Counted from the stretch's first letter, positions 50,694-60,313 are shown. The stretch is DNA of 64,000 bases from Streptomyces mangrovi (GCF_900114215.1 NZ_FOSG01000003.1:62001-126000), one strand, 5' to 3'. Notes: generated by a model from the sequence alone, not told the origin. Numbers and translations are program-made.

Positions 50694-51190
50694 GCGGTCC
50701 TCTCCTCGGCCTTGCGCCCGGCCTTGTCTTCGACGTGCTCAGCGGAGCCGTCGCCCAGGGCCTGGGCGGTGGCGTCCTTCCATGCCATCCAGCTCAGCAG
50801 GGCACACTTCACGCGTGCCGGGTACTTGGAGACCCCGGCGAACGCGACCGCGTCCTCCAGGACCTCCTCCATCGCGTCGTCCGGCTCGATCCGGCCCTTG
50901 GACTGCATCAGCTCCAGGAAGGTCTCCTGGACCCGGCGCGCCTCGGCCAGTTCCTTGCCGACCAGCAGGTCGTTCAGCACCGAGGCGCTGGCCTGGCTGA
51001 TGGAGCAGCCCTGCCCCTCGTAGCTGACGTCCGCGACGGTGGAGCCGTCCATCCTCACCCGCAGGGTGATCTCGTCGCCGCACGTCGGGTTGACGTGGTG
51101 CACCTCGGCGTCGCCGTCGCGCAGCCCCCGTCCGTGCGGGTGCTTGTAGTGGTCCAGGATCACGTCCTGGTACATGGAGTCAAGCTTCAC
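50690..51190 (-). CDS. sufU: SufU zinc-dependent sulfurtransferase/scaffold
   Basis: A 166-residue SufU (IscU-like) protein that accepts sulfur from SufS. The three conserved Cys are visible in HVNPTCGDEI, YEGQGCSISQAS and ARVKCALLSW, with the Asp of the first motif for zinc. The SufU-specific insert between the second and third Cys is present. The last 25 residues are charged and extra. It lies 46 bases after sufS and overlaps sufT. Confidence 0.95.
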   Translation of the reverse strand: MKLDSMYQDVILDHYKHPHGRGLRDGDAEVHHVNPTCGDEITLRVRMDGSTVADVSYEGQGCSISQASASVLNDLLVGKELAEARRVQETFLELMQSKGRIEPDDAMEEVLEDAVAFAGVSKYPARVKCALLSWMAWKDATAQALGDGSAEHVEDKAGRKAEERTA

Positions 51191-51236
51191 GAGTCACCTT
51201 CAGCCGCTGCGGTCGTCCGTCGTCGGTCACGGAACA

Positions 51237-52493
51237 TCAACCGAAGAAGTTCCGTACGTGTTCCAGTCCCTCCACCAGGGCGTCGACTTCCGCCGGAGTG
51301 GAGTACAGATAGAACGACGCCCGGGTGGTCGCGGGAATTCCGTACCTGAGGCAGACGGGCCGGGCGCAGTGGTGGCCGACCCGGACGGCGATGCCCTGCT
51401 CGTCGAGCACCTGGCCCACGTCGTGGGGGTGGATGTCGCCGAGCGCGAAGGAGATCGCGGCGCCCCGGTCCTCGGCCGTGTCCGGGCCGATGATCCTCAG
51501 GGAGGGGACTTCCTGGAGCCTGCGCACCGCGTACTCGGTGATCGCGTGCTCGTGGGCCGCGATGCGGTCCATGCCGATCGCGGTCAGGTAGTCCACGGCG
51601 GCGCCCAGCCCGACGGCCTGCGCGATCGGCGGGGTGCCCGCCTCGAACTTGTGGGGTGCGGGGGCGTAGGTGGAGGAGTGCATCGAGACGGTCTCGATCA
51701 TCTCGCCGCCGCCGAGGAACGGCGGCAGGTCCTCCAGCAGCTCCTGGCGGCCCCACAGCACGCCGATGCCGGTCGGCCCGCACATCTTGTGGCCGGTGAA
51801 GGCCACGAAGTCGGCCTGGAGCGCCTGGACGTCCACCGTCATGTGCGGGGCGGCCTGGGAGGCGTCGACCACCACCAGCGCGCCGACCTCCTGGGCGCGG
51901 CGGACGATCGTCTCGACCGGGTTGACCGTGCCCAGGATGTTGGAGACCAGCACGAAGGAGACGACCTTGGTCCGCTCGGTGATGATCTCGTCGATGTTCG
52001 ACAGGTCCAGGCGGCCGTCGTCGGTGAGGCCGAACCACTTCAGCTTCGCGCCCGTGCGCTGCGCCAGCAGCTGCCAGGGCACGATGTTGGAGTGGTGCTC
52101 CATCTCCGTGATGACGATCTCGGTCCGGTCGTCGACGCGGTAGGGCTCGTCGGCCCAGCCGAGCATGTTCGCCACGAGGTTGAGCGACTCCGAGGCGTTC
52201 TTGGTGAAGATCACCTCGTCGCGGCTCGGGGCGTTGACGAAGGCGGCGACCTTGTCGCGCGCGCCCTCGTACAGCGCCGTGGCCTCCTCGGCGAGCACGT
52301 GGACGCCGCGGTGGACGTTGGCGTTGTGCCGCACGTAGTAGTCGTTCAGCGCGTCGAGCACCTGGTTCGGCTTCTGGGAGGTCGCCGCGTTGTCCAGGTA
52401 CACGACCTTCTTCCCGTCGTGGACCGTGCGGTCCAGCAGCGGGAAGTCCTTGCGGATCGCGTCCGTGTCGAGAAGGCCCGGCAGCTGTGTCAC
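51237..52493 (-). CDS. sufS: Cysteine desulfurase SufS
   Basis: A 418-residue class V PLP enzyme that takes sulfur from cysteine for Fe-S assembly. Seen: VYLDNAATSQKPNQV, NANVHRGVHVLAEEAT, EMEHHSNIVPWQ, the Schiff-base Lys in AFTGHKMCGPTGIGVLWG and the catalytic Cys loop VRVGHHCARPVCLRYG. Group II (SufS) by length of that loop. GTG 52493 is chosen because homologues begin just before the LPGLLDTDAIRKDFPLL segment; the frame upstream has no family similarity. Confidence 0.95.
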   Translation of the reverse strand: MTQLPGLLDTDAIRKDFPLLDRTVHDGKKVVYLDNAATSQKPNQVLDALNDYYVRHNANVHRGVHVLAEEATALYEGARDKVAAFVNAPSRDEVIFTKNASESLNLVANMLGWADEPYRVDDRTEIVITEMEHHSNIVPWQLLAQRTGAKLKWFGLTDDGRLDLSNIDEIITERTKVVSFVLVSNILGTVNPVETIVRRAQEVGALVVVDASQAAPHMTVDVQALQADFVAFTGHKMCGPTGIGVLWGRQELLEDLPPFLGGGEMIETVSMHSSTYAPAPHKFEAGTPPIAQAVGLGAAVDYLTAIGMDRIAAHEHAITEYAVRRLQEVPSLRIIGPDTAEDRGAAISFALGDIHPHDVGQVLDEQGIAVRVGHHCARPVCLRYGIPATTRASFYLYSTPAEVDALVEGLEHVRNFFG

Positions 52494-52583
52494 GCTCGTG
52501 TTTCTCCGTTCTCCCCCGGGGCCCCACGCCCCGGCGGTACCCCATTGCGCGCCCGTCCGGCCGGGCCGGGGGCGCAGTCGGTG

Positions 52584-52609
52584 CGCGGGGCCGCCGGGGC
52601 GGCCCCGCG
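52584..52609 (-). promoter_or_regulatory. Hairpin between sufC and sufS
   Basis: Perfect 12-base arms CGCGGGGCCGCC (52584-52595) and 52598-52609 starting 8 bases after the sufC stop. It probably trims transcription into sufSU or protects the sufC 3' end. Confidence 0.65.
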
Positions 52610-52617
52610 GATAGGGC

Positions 52618-53382
52618 TCACGCCGCCCGGTCGCCCTTGACGTAGGCCTCGTAGCCCTCTTCCTCCAGCTTGTCCGCCAGCTCCGGGCCACCGGACTCGG
52701 CGATCCGGCCGGCCGCGAAGACGTGGACGTGGTCGGGCTTGATGTAGCGCAGGATACGCGTGTAGTGGGTGATCAGCAGGGTGCCGACCTCACCGCTCTC
52801 ACGGACGCGGTTGACGCCCTCGGAGACGATGCGCAGCGCGTCGACGTCCAGGCCCGAGTCGGTCTCGTCGAGGATCGCGATCCTCGGCCGGAGCAGCTCC
52901 AGCTGGAGGATCTCGTGGCGCTTCTTCTCACCGCCGGAGAAGCCCTCGTTGACGTTGCGCTCGGCGAAGGCGGGGTCGATGTTGAGGCGCTCCATGGCCT
53001 CCTTGACCTCCTTCACCCAGGTGCGCAGCTTGGGGGCCTCGCCGCGGATGGCGGTGGCGGCGGTGCGCAGGAAGTTGGAGACGGACACGCCGGGAACCTC
53101 GACCGGGTACTGCATGGCGAGGAAGACGCCGGCGCGGGCGCGCTCGTCGACGCTCATCTCCAGGACGTCCTCGCCGTCCAGGGTGACGGTGCCGCCGGTG
53201 ATCGTGTACTTCGGGTGGCCCGCCAGCGAGTAGGCGAGGGTGGACTTGCCGGAGCCGTTCGGGCCCATGATGGCGTGTGTCTCGCCCTGCTTCACGGTCA
53301 GGTCGACGCCGCGCAGGATCTCAGTGGGGCCGTTCTCTGCTTCGACGGAGACGTGCAGGTCGTGGATCTCAAGCGTTGCCAT
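52618..53382 (-). CDS. sufC: SufC ATPase of the Fe-S assembly complex
   Basis: A 254-residue ABC-type ATPase that works with SufB and SufD. Walker A GPNGSGKSTLAYSLAG, Q-loop AMQYPVEVPGVSVSNFLR, signature GFSGGEKKRHEILQLELL and Walker B RIAILDETDSGLDVDALRI. ETDSGLD is the SufC form of the Walker B/D-loop. It starts 6 bases after the Rieske gene. Confidence 0.97.
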   Translation of the reverse strand: MATLEIHDLHVSVEAENGPTEILRGVDLTVKQGETHAIMGPNGSGKSTLAYSLAGHPKYTITGGTVTLDGEDVLEMSVDERARAGVFLAMQYPVEVPGVSVSNFLRTAATAIRGEAPKLRTWVKEVKEAMERLNIDPAFAERNVNEGFSGGEKKRHEILQLELLRPRIAILDETDSGLDVDALRIVSEGVNRVRESGEVGTLLITHYTRILRYIKPDHVHVFAAGRIAESGGPELADKLEEEGYEAYVKGDRAA

Positions 53383-53388
53383 GGGGCT

Positions 53389-53748
53389 TCAGGACTCCTG
53401 GGTGGTGGAGACGAGCACGGCCGCGTCGGGGCCGTCTCCTTCGATCTTGACGGGGTATACGGGGACGGGGCGCGTGGCGGGCGGTCCGTCGGGCTTGCCG
53501 GTGCGCAGGTCGAAGCTGGACCCGTGCAGCCAGCACTCGATGTGGCAGTCCTCCACCTCGCCCTCGGAGAGCGAGACGTTCGCGTGCGAGCAGATGTCGT
53601 TGATCGCGAAGACCTCTCCCTGCGTGCGGACGAGCGAGACCGGAACACCGCCGATCTCCACCCGCCTGGGGGTGTCCTCCTCCAGCTCGCCGAGCGAGGC
53701 GACGCGGACGAAGCCCGCGCTGCCCACCGTGCTTTCGCCGGTGCTCAT
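53389..53748 (-). CDS. Rieske-type ferredoxin inside the suf operon
   Basis: A 119-residue soluble Rieske [2Fe-2S] protein. The cluster motifs are CSHANVSLSEG and CWLHGSSFD, with the first reading DICSHANV. It resembles the small ferredoxin of aromatic dioxygenases and NirD. The position between sufD and sufC, with a 4-base overlap to sufD, is the usual actinobacterial arrangement. It may give electrons to Fe-S assembly, but this is not proven. Confidence 0.92.
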   Translation of the reverse strand: MSTGESTVGSAGFVRVASLGELEEDTPRRVEIGGVPVSLVRTQGEVFAINDICSHANVSLSEGEVEDCHIECWLHGSSFDLRTGKPDGPPATRPVPVYPVKIEGDGPDAAVLVSTTQES

Positions 53749-54944
53749 ACGACCGACTCCTCCAGTTCCTCATCGATCCTGGCGATGAGGCGTTCCTGCA
53801 GGTCGGGCAGGCCGATCTGCTGGACCAGCTCGGCGAAGAAGCCGCGCACCACCAGGCGGCGGGCGTCCTGCTCCGGGATGCCGCGCGCCATCAGGTAGAA
53901 CAGCTGCTCGTCCTCGAAGCGGCCGGTGGCCGAGGCGTGGCCGGCTCCGACGATCTCGCCGGTCTCGATCTCCAGGTTGGGCACCGAGTCCACCCGCGCG
54001 CCGTCGGTGAGGACGAGGTTGCGGTTGAGCTCGTAGGTGTCGGTGCCGGTGGCCGAGGCGCGGATCAGTACGTCGCCGATCCACACCGCGTGCGCGTCCT
54101 GGCCCTGGAGGGCGCCCTTGTAGACCACGTTGCTGCGGCAGTTCGACGCCTCGTGGTCGACGAAGAGGCGGTGCTCCTGGTGCTGGCCGTCGTCGGTGAA
54201 GTACAGGCCGTACAGCTCGGCCTCGCCGCCGGGGCCGGCGTAGTTGACGCGCGGGTGGAGGCGCACCACGTCGCCGCCGAAGGTGACGACCACGGACTTG
54301 AAGGTGGCGTCCCGGCCGACCAGCGCGTTGTGCTGGGAGCAGTGCACGGCCGTGTCGTCCCAGTCCTGCACGGAGACGACCGTCAGCTTCGCGCCGTCGC
54401 CCAGCACGTACTCGACATTGGCGGCACGCACGCCGTCGCCGGTGTGGTCGATGACGACGACGGCCTCGGCGAAGGCGCCCAGCTCGAAGACGGTGTGCCC
54501 GAAGGAGACCCCGCCCTGGCCCTGGATGCTCACCCGGATCGGCTCGGTGAGCACGGTCTCCTTGGGCACGGTGACGACGGCGGCCTTCTCGAAGGCGCTG
54601 TAGGCCTGGGCGGCGACCCGGTCGACGGGCTTGCCGGCCCGGCCCAGCCGGGCGTCGTCGCGGCCGACGGTCTCCACCGTCACGCCGTCGGGCGCCGAGA
54701 CGTCGACCTTCACGCCGCCGCCCGCCTCGGCGGTGCCGTCGTGCAGGCCCCGCAGCCGCTCCAGCGGGGTGAAGCGCCACTCCTCCTCGCGGCCGTGCGG
54801 CACCGGGAAGTCCCCCACGTCGAAGGACGGCGGGGCACTCATCCGGGTGGCGACGGTGGACTCGGCCGCCACCGCGATCGATCCGGCGGTCGTGGACCCG
54901 GCCGGGATGTTCTGAGCCTCAGCCATGGCTGTCGTGTTGCTCAC
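53745..54944 (-). CDS. sufD: SufD subunit of the Fe-S assembly complex
   Basis: A 399-residue SufD protein of the SufBC2D scaffold. Seen: VPHGREEEWRFTPLERLRGL, VGRDATFKSVVVTFGGDVVR, HEASNCRSNVVYKGALQGQD, NLVLTDGARVDSVPNLEIET and GIPEQDARRLVVRGFFAEL, all typical. GTG 54944 is used; ATG 54926 is possible. A strong hairpin separates it from sufB. Confidence 0.95.
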   Translation of the reverse strand: MSNTTAMAEAQNIPAGSTTAGSIAVAAESTVATRMSAPPSFDVGDFPVPHGREEEWRFTPLERLRGLHDGTAEAGGGVKVDVSAPDGVTVETVGRDDARLGRAGKPVDRVAAQAYSAFEKAAVVTVPKETVLTEPIRVSIQGQGGVSFGHTVFELGAFAEAVVVIDHTGDGVRAANVEYVLGDGAKLTVVSVQDWDDTAVHCSQHNALVGRDATFKSVVVTFGGDVVRLHPRVNYAGPGGEAELYGLYFTDDGQHQEHRLFVDHEASNCRSNVVYKGALQGQDAHAVWIGDVLIRASATGTDTYELNRNLVLTDGARVDSVPNLEIETGEIVGAGHASATGRFEDEQLFYLMARGIPEQDARRLVVRGFFAELVQQIGLPDLQERLIARIDEELEESVV

Positions 54945-54962
54945 TCTCTGTCTTCTGTGTTC

Positions 54963-54998
54963 GCCGGTTCCCGGGCTTCTGGGAGCCCGGGAACCGGC
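54963..54998 (-). promoter_or_regulatory. Hairpin between sufB and sufD
   Basis: Perfect 15-base arms GCCGGTTCCCGGGCT (54963-54977) and 54984-54998 with a 6-base loop. It lies 38 bases after the sufB stop and 18 bases before the sufD start, so it may set the ratio of SufB to downstream products. Confidence 0.7.
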
Positions 54999-55036
54999 TC
55001 ACGGTCACGGAGGGGGGAGGACGGGCGGCCGGGCGG

Positions 55037-56458
55037 TCAGCCGACCGCGCCCTCCATCTGCAGCTCGATCAGCCGGTTGAGCTCCAGGGCGTACTCCATG
55101 GGCAGCTCCTTGGCGATCGGCTCGACGAAGCCGCGCACGATCATCGCCATCGCCTCGTCCTCGGACAGACCGCGCTGCATCAGGTAGAACAGCTGGTCGT
55201 CGCTGACCTTGGAGACCGTCGCCTCGTGTCCCATCGTCACGTCGTCCTCGCGGACGTCGACGTAGGGGTAGGTGTCCGAGCGCGAGATGGTGTCCACCAG
55301 CAGCGCGTCGCACAGCACGTTGGACTTGGAGTTCTCGGCGCCCTCGCCGATCTCGATCAGACCGCGGTAGGAGGTGCGGCCGCCGCCCCGCGCCACCGAC
55401 TTGGAGACGATGTTGGAGGAGGTGTTGGGCGCCATGTGCACCATCTTGGCGCCGGCGTCCTGGTGCTGGCCCTCGCCCGCGAAGGCGATCGAGAGGGTCT
55501 CGCCCTTGGCGTGCTCGCCCATCAGGTAGACGGCCGGGTACTTCATGGTCACCTTGGAGCCGATGTTGCCGTCGACCCACTCCATCGTCGCGCCCTCGTA
55601 GGCCACGGCGCGCTTGGTGACCAGGTTGTACACGTTGTTCGACCAGTTCTGGATGGTCGTGTAGCGGCAGCGGGCGCCCTTCTTGACGATGATCTCCACG
55701 ACCGCCGAGTGCAGCGAGTCGGACTGGTAGATCGGCGCCGTGCAGCCCTCGACGTAGTGGACGTAGGCGTCCTCGTCGACGATGATCAGCGTCCGCTCGA
55801 ACTGGCCCATGTTCTCGGTGTTGATCCGGAAGTAGGCCTGGAGCGGGATGTCCACGTGGACGCCCTTGGGCACGTAGATGAACGAACCGCCGGACCACAC
55901 CGCGGTGTTCAGCGCGGCGAACTTGTTGTCGCCGGCCGGGATGACGGTGCCGAAGTACTCCTGGAACAGCTCCGGGTGCTCCTTGAGCGCGGTGTCGGTG
56001 TCCAGGAAGAGGACGCCCTGCTTCTCCAGGTCCTCGCGGATCTGGTGGTAGACCACCTCGGACTCGTACTGGGCGGCGACGCCGGCGACCAGGCGCTGCT
56101 TCTCGGCCTCGGGAATGCCCAGCTTGTCGTAGGTGTTCTTGATGTCCTCCGGCAGGTCCTCCCAGCTCTGGGCCTGCTTCTCGGTGGACCGCACGAAGTA
56201 CTTGATGTTGTCGAAGTCGATGCCGCTCAGGTCCGAGCCCCAGTTCGGCATGGGCTTCTTCTCGAAGAGCTTCAGGCCCTTCATGCGGAGCTTCAGCATC
56301 CACTCCGGCTCGGACTTCTTGTCCGAGATGTCGCGGACGACCGCCTCGGAGAGGCCGCGCTTGGCCGAGGCGCCGGCGGCGTCCGAGTCGGCCCAGCCGT
56401 ACTCGTACTTGCCCAGGCCCTCCAGCTCAGGGTGGGCAGTCTCCGTGGGGAGAGTCAT
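55037..56458 (-). CDS. sufB: SufB subunit of the Fe-S assembly complex
   Basis: A 473-residue SufB scaffold. Seen: [60 protein letters not shown] with the sulfur-accepting Cys, [35 protein letters not shown] and [20 protein letters not shown]. Length is normal. The start overlaps the sufR stop by 4 bases and has GGAGGAACCCC-type spacing upstream. Confidence 0.97.
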   Translation of the reverse strand: MTLPTETAHPELEGLGKYEYGWADSDAAGASAKRGLSEAVVRDISDKKSEPEWMLKLRMKGLKLFEKKPMPNWGSDLSGIDFDNIKYFVRSTEKQAQSWEDLPEDIKNTYDKLGIPEAEKQRLVAGVAAQYESEVVYHQIREDLEKQGVLFLDTDTALKEHPELFQEYFGTVIPAGDNKFAALNTAVWSGGSFIYVPKGVHVDIPLQAYFRINTENMGQFERTLIIVDEDAYVHYVEGCTAPIYQSDSLHSAVVEIIVKKGARCRYTTIQNWSNNVYNLVTKRAVAYEGATMEWVDGNIGSKVTMKYPAVYLMGEHAKGETLSIAFAGEGQHQDAGAKMVHMAPNTSSNIVSKSVARGGGRTSYRGLIEIGEGAENSKSNVLCDALLVDTISRSDTYPYVDVREDDVTMGHEATVSKVSDDQLFYLMQRGLSEDEAMAMIVRGFVEPIAKELPMEYALELNRLIELQMEGAVG

Positions 56459-57336
56459 GCGGGGTTCCTCCCGGCTGTGCTTGCAGATGCTGTCGCTGCG
56501 GTGGTCTTGGATGTCTTGGGTGTCCCGGATACCGGCCCGGAAGCCGCTTTGGGGATGAACGTCGTGCACACCCCGTCGCCGTGGGCGATGGTGGCCAGAC
56601 GCTGCACATGGGTGCCGAGCAGGCGGGAGAAGACCTCCGTCTCCGCCTCGCACAGCTGCGGGAACCGCTCGGCGGCATGCGCCACCGGGCAGTGGTGCTG
56701 GCAGAGCTGCTCTCCGCCGGAGGCGGGCGCGCCGCGCGCGGTGGCAGCGTACCCGTCCCTGGACAGGGCCTCGGCCAAGGCCCTGGCCCTCTCCCCGGGC
56801 GCGGCCCTCTCCAGCTCGGCGCGGTACCGCTCGGCCTGGGCGGCGACCCGGGCGCGGGCGAAGTCCGCGACCGCGGCCCGCCCCTTCTCCCCGCCGCCGG
56901 CGGCCTGGGCTATCCAGTTCATGGCGTCGACGGCGAGCTGGTCGTAGGCCTGGTCGAAGGCGGTGCGCCCGTAGTCGGTGAGCGCGAAGGCCCTGGCGGG
57001 GCGACCCCTGCCGCGTGAGCCGTAGACCCGCTTCTCGCGGGGCTCGACCACGCCTTCGGAGACGAGGGCGTCCAGATGGCGCCGTACCGCCGCCTGGGTG
57101 AGCTCCAGTCGCTGGGCCAGTTCGGCCGCGGTGGACGGGCCGTGGTCGAGGATGGAGCGCGCGACCTTGTTGCGGGTGCCGTGGTGCTCGTCCGGGGCCG
57201 GATGGCCGGGGGTGCGGGTGTCACCGCCGCCGTGGTGGGCCGCCATGTGCTCTCGCGCCTCCTCGCTCCGTCCGGGTTCCGCGGCGCTCCCGCCCGCCGC
57301 GGCCGGGCCGCGGGCTCGGCGGGTGCGCTTTTTCAC
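56455..57336 (-). CDS. sufR: SufR, Fe-S-sensing repressor of the suf operon
   Basis: A 293-residue winged-helix regulator. The DNA-binding part is at about 65-125 ([36 protein letters not shown]). The cluster-binding Cys are in [24 protein letters not shown]. It is known in Streptomyces to repress sufRBDCSU in a [4Fe-4S]-dependent way. Two starts are possible: GTG 57336, which would be leaderless and lies inside the operator, and ATG 57247, with GAGGAGG 11 bases upstream. The latter would remove a 30-residue basic, Ala-rich lead. Confidence 0.9.
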   Translation of the reverse strand: MKKRTRRARGPAAAGGSAAEPGRSEEAREHMAAHHGGGDTRTPGHPAPDEHHGTRNKVARSILDHGPSTAAELAQRLELTQAAVRRHLDALVSEGVVEPREKRVYGSRGRGRPARAFALTDYGRTAFDQAYDQLAVDAMNWIAQAAGGGEKGRAAVADFARARVAAQAERYRAELERAAPGERARALAEALSRDGYAATARGAPASGGEQLCQHHCPVAHAAERFPQLCEAETEVFSRLLGTHVQRLATIAHGDGVCTTFIPKAASGPVSGTPKTSKTTAATASASTAGRNPA

Positions 57337-57349
57337 AACGCCATTGTTG
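57336..57349. promoter_or_regulatory. SufR operator
   Basis: CAAC-GCCATT-GTTG fits the CAAC-N6-GTTG palindrome described for SufR in Streptomyces avermitilis. It lies at the 5' end of sufR, overlapping the GTG start candidate. On the minus strand TTGCCC and AACAAT 18 bases apart could be the promoter. Confidence 0.8.
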
Positions 57350-57515
57350 CGTAATTCCGGGGAGGCGGGCAAGCCACACCCTGACCGGCCCGGATGGGGT
57401 GCGTCACGTAAGGCGTGCCTTACCCGGAACGCCGTCGGTACGGCCCGGCGGCACGGTCCGGCGACGGTGCGGCCCGGCGGGGGCGGCGCGCCCGCGGGCT
57501 CCTAGACTCGCCCGT

Positions 57516-58442
57516 ATGCGAGACACGGCGGCCGTCGAGGTCGCGGGACTGGTGAAGCGGTACGGGAGCAAAACGGCGGTGGACGGGCTGGACCTCACCG
57601 TCGGACGCGGCACCGTCACCGCCGTCCTCGGCCCCAACGGGGCCGGCAAGACCACCACCATCGAGACCTGTGAAGGCTACCGCCGCGCGGACGCCGGCAC
57701 CGTCCGCGTCCTGGGTCTGGACCCGGTCGCCGACGCCGCCGCGCTGCGGCCCCGGATCGGGGTGATGCTCCAGAGCGGCGGGATCTACCCCACCGTCCGC
57801 GCCGCGGAGATGCTGCGCCACACGGCCGCGCTGCACGCCCACCCGCTGGACACCGGCGCGCTGATCGAACGGCTGGGGCTGGCCGGCTGCGGCCGCACCC
57901 CCTACCGGCGGCTGTCCGGCGGCCAGCAGCAGCGCCTGGCGCTGGCCATGGCCGTCGTCGGGCGGCCCGAGCTGGTCTTCCTGGACGAGCCGACCGCGGG
58001 CCTGGACCCGCAGGCCCGCCGCTCCGCCTGGGACCTGGTGCGGGAGCTGCGCGCGGACGGTGTGACGGTGGTGCTGAGCACCCACTTCATGGACGAGGCC
58101 GAGACCCTGGCCGACGACGTCGCGATCATCGACGAGGGCCGGGTGATCGCACGGGGCAGCCCCGAGGAGCTGTGCCGCGGCGGCGCCGAGAACACCCTGA
58201 GCTTCACCGGGCGCCCCGGCCTCGACCTGGCCTCCCTGCTCAAGGCGCTGCCGCCGGACACCGCCGCCGCCGAGACGGCCCCGGGCTCGTACCGCCTGAC
58301 CGGTACGGTCGATCCCCAGCTCCTGGCCACGGTGACGTCCTGGTGCGCGCAGAACGGGGTGATGCCGGACGGCATCGCGGTGGAGCGGCACACGCTGGAG
58401 GACGTCTTCCTGGAGTTGACGGGCAGGGAGCTGCGGTCGTGA
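57516..58442 (+). CDS. ABC-2 type exporter ATP-binding protein
   Basis: A 308-residue ATPase of the drug/antibiotic (DrrA/CcmA-like) exporter type. Walker A LGPNGAGKTTTIETCEGY, signature RLSGGQQQRLALAMAV, Walker B LVFLDEPTAGLDPQAR and switch His in VLSTHFMDEAE. The C-terminal 80 residues form the usual DrrA-type extra domain. ATG 57516 starts directly before the first strand. It overlaps the permease by 4 bases. The same pair lies beside sufR and ctaA in other actinobacteria. Confidence 0.92.
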   Translation: MRDTAAVEVAGLVKRYGSKTAVDGLDLTVGRGTVTAVLGPNGAGKTTTIETCEGYRRADAGTVRVLGLDPVADAAALRPRIGVMLQSGGIYPTVRAAEMLRHTAALHAHPLDTGALIERLGLAGCGRTPYRRLSGGQQQRLALAMAVVGRPELVFLDEPTAGLDPQARRSAWDLVRELRADGVTVVLSTHFMDEAETLADDVAIIDEGRVIARGSPEELCRGGAENTLSFTGRPGLDLASLLKALPPDTAAAETAPGSYRLTGTVDPQLLATVTSWCAQNGVMPDGIAVERHTLEDVFLELTGRELRS

Positions 58443-59236
58443 GTACGGAGAACACCGGGCCGGGCACCTACGCCCCCGCCCCCGGCGCGGCCCCGCTGCC
58501 GCGGATGATCGCCGCGCAGGCCGCGCTGGAGACGCGGCTGCTGCTGCGGCACGGCGAGCAGCTGCTGCTGACGATCGTCATCCCCACCCTGCTGCTGGTG
58601 CTGTTCAGCGCGGTGGACATCGTGGACCTGGCCGGGGAGGAGGGCGGCGGAGGCGGGCGCGTGGACTTCCTGGCTCCGGGCGTGCTGGCGCTGGCCGTGC
58701 TCTCGACCGCCTTCACCGGCCAGGCGATCTCCACCGGCTTCGAGCGGCGCTACGGCGTCCTCAAGCGGCTGGCCGCCTCCCCGCTGCCCCGCTGGGCTCT
58801 GATGGCCGCCAAGACATGCGCGGTGCTGGTCACCGAGGTGCTGCAGGTGGTGCTGCTGACGTCGGTGGCCCTGGCGCTGGGGTGGTCGCCGCACGGCAGC
58901 CCGCTCGCCGTGGCGCTGCTGCTGGTCGCCGGGACGGCGGCGTTCTCCGGTCTCGGACTGCTGATGGCCGGGACGCTGCGGGCCGAGGCGACGCTGGCGG
59001 CCGCCAACCTCGTCTTCGTCCTGCTGCTGGTCGGCGGCGGGGTGGTGGTGCCGCTGGAGAAGTTCCCCGAGCCGGTGCGCGCGGTGCTGGAGCTGCTGCC
59101 GATCTCCGCGCTCTCCGAGGGGCTGCGCGAGGTGCTGCGGGACGGGGCCGGGATGCCCTGGGCGAACCTGGCGGTCCTGGGCGTGTGGGCGGTGGCGGGC
59201 CTGGCCGCCGCGGCCCGCTTCTTCCGGTGGGAATGA
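58439..59236 (+). CDS. ABC-2 type exporter permease
   Basis: A 265-residue membrane protein with six hydrophobic segments (LLLTIVIPTLLLVLFSAVDI, FLAPGVLALAVLSTAFTGQA, LVTEVLQVVLLTSVALALGW, VALLLVAGTAAFSGLGLLMAG, ANLVFVLLLVGGGVVVPL, LAVLGVWAVAGLAAAARFF). The ERRYGVLKRLAASPLPRWAL loop after segment 2 is the coupling-type motif of this family. Start GTG overlaps the ATPase stop. Substrate unknown. Confidence 0.92.
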   Translation: MSTENTGPGTYAPAPGAAPLPRMIAAQAALETRLLLRHGEQLLLTIVIPTLLLVLFSAVDIVDLAGEEGGGGGRVDFLAPGVLALAVLSTAFTGQAISTGFERRYGVLKRLAASPLPRWALMAAKTCAVLVTEVLQVVLLTSVALALGWSPHGSPLAVALLLVAGTAAFSGLGLLMAGTLRAEATLAAANLVFVLLLVGGGVVVPLEKFPEPVRAVLELLPISALSEGLREVLRDGAGMPWANLAVLGVWAVAGLAAAARFFRWE

Positions 59237-59282
59237 CCGCTTCCGCGCCCCTCGTGAAAGCTTGCACAAGCGCCCGCCTACC

Positions 59283-60302
59283 ATGGTGCCCGTGCCCAAT
59301 CTGCTCGAATTCGCGCGAAACCCCGTCGCGTACGTCGCCAGGCGCTGGACCCCCGCCCAGCGCACCGTGGAGCGCGCCACCCTGACCGCGCTCGTCCTGA
59401 GCGTGCTCATCGTGGTCACCGGCGGGGTGGTGCGGCTGACCGGTTCGGGACTGGGGTGCGACACCTGGCCCAAGTGCAGCGGGGACAGCCTGGTCGCCAC
59501 ACCCGAGATGGGGCTGCACGGCGCCATCGAGTTCGGCAACCGCCTGCTGACGTACGTGCTGTGCGCCGCCGTCGGCTGGGCGATCGTCGCGGTCCGCTCG
59601 GCGAAGCCGCGCCGCCGGGGCCTGTCGCGGCTGGCCTGGTCGCAGTTCTGGCTGGTCGTCGCCAACGGCCTGCTGGGCGGCGTGACGGTGCTGCTGCGGC
59701 TGAACCCGTACACCGTCGCCGCGCACTTCCTGCTCGCCAGTGTGCTCATCACGGTCACCACCGTCACCTGGCTGCGCGCCCGCGAGGGCGACGACGTGCC
59801 GCGCCCGCTGGCCGGAGCGCGGATCCGGCAGCTCGCGGCGGCGCTGACCGCCGTGTCCGTGGTGCTGATCGTCGTCGGCACCATGGTGACGGGCGCGGGC
59901 CCTCACGCGGGCGACAGCAGCGATGTGCCGCGGATGGGCGTGGACTGGGAGACGACCGCCAGGGTGCACGCCCTGCTGGCCTGGGCCGTGGTGGCCCTGA
60001 CCGTGCTGCTGTGGCTGGCGCTGCGGGCCGTGGACGCGCCCCGGCGCCCTCTCGTCCGCACCCGGGACCTCTTCCTGGTCCTGCTGGCGCAGGGCGTCAT
60101 CGGCTACGTCCAGTACTTCACCGAACTGCCGGAGGTGCTGGTCGCGGCGCACCTGCTGGGCTCCTGCCTGGTGTGGGTCGCCACCCTGCGGGTGCTGCTG
60201 TCGCTGCGCGAGCGCGGTCTGCCGCCGGTGGCGGGCACCGGCGCCGCGGCGGCCGCGCCCGCCGACCGGCCGGCTCCGGCTCCGGCCGTGTCCGGCCCGT
60301 AG
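59283..60302 (+). CDS. ctaA: Heme A synthase (CtaA/COX15)
   Basis: A 339-residue membrane enzyme that oxidises heme O to heme A for cytochrome c oxidase. Eight membrane helices with the paired heme-type His in GLHGAIEFGNRLLTY, VAAHFLLAS, TTARVHALLAWAV and VAAHLLGSCLVW. The extracytoplasmic loop has the Cys pair of this family (LGCDTWPKCSG). The C-terminal 25 residues are Ala/Pro-rich. ATG 59283 has no clear ribosome site. ctaB, acting one step earlier, is 0.8 kb away on the other strand. Confidence 0.94.
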   Translation: MVPVPNLLEFARNPVAYVARRWTPAQRTVERATLTALVLSVLIVVTGGVVRLTGSGLGCDTWPKCSGDSLVATPEMGLHGAIEFGNRLLTYVLCAAVGWAIVAVRSAKPRRRGLSRLAWSQFWLVVANGLLGGVTVLLRLNPYTVAAHFLLASVLITVTTVTWLRAREGDDVPRPLAGARIRQLAAALTAVSVVLIVVGTMVTGAGPHAGDSSDVPRMGVDWETTARVHALLAWAVVALTVLLWLALRAVDAPRRPLVRTRDLFLVLLAQGVIGYVQYFTELPEVLVAAHLLGSCLVWVATLRVLLSLRERGLPPVAGTGAAAAAPADRPAPAPAVSGP

Positions 60303-60313
60303 GACCTCGACGG

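Noticed and set aside
51237..52691. N-terminally extended sufS reading frame to 52691
   Set aside because: The extra 66 residues are Arg/Gly/Pro-rich and unlike SufS; GTG 52493 fits the family start.
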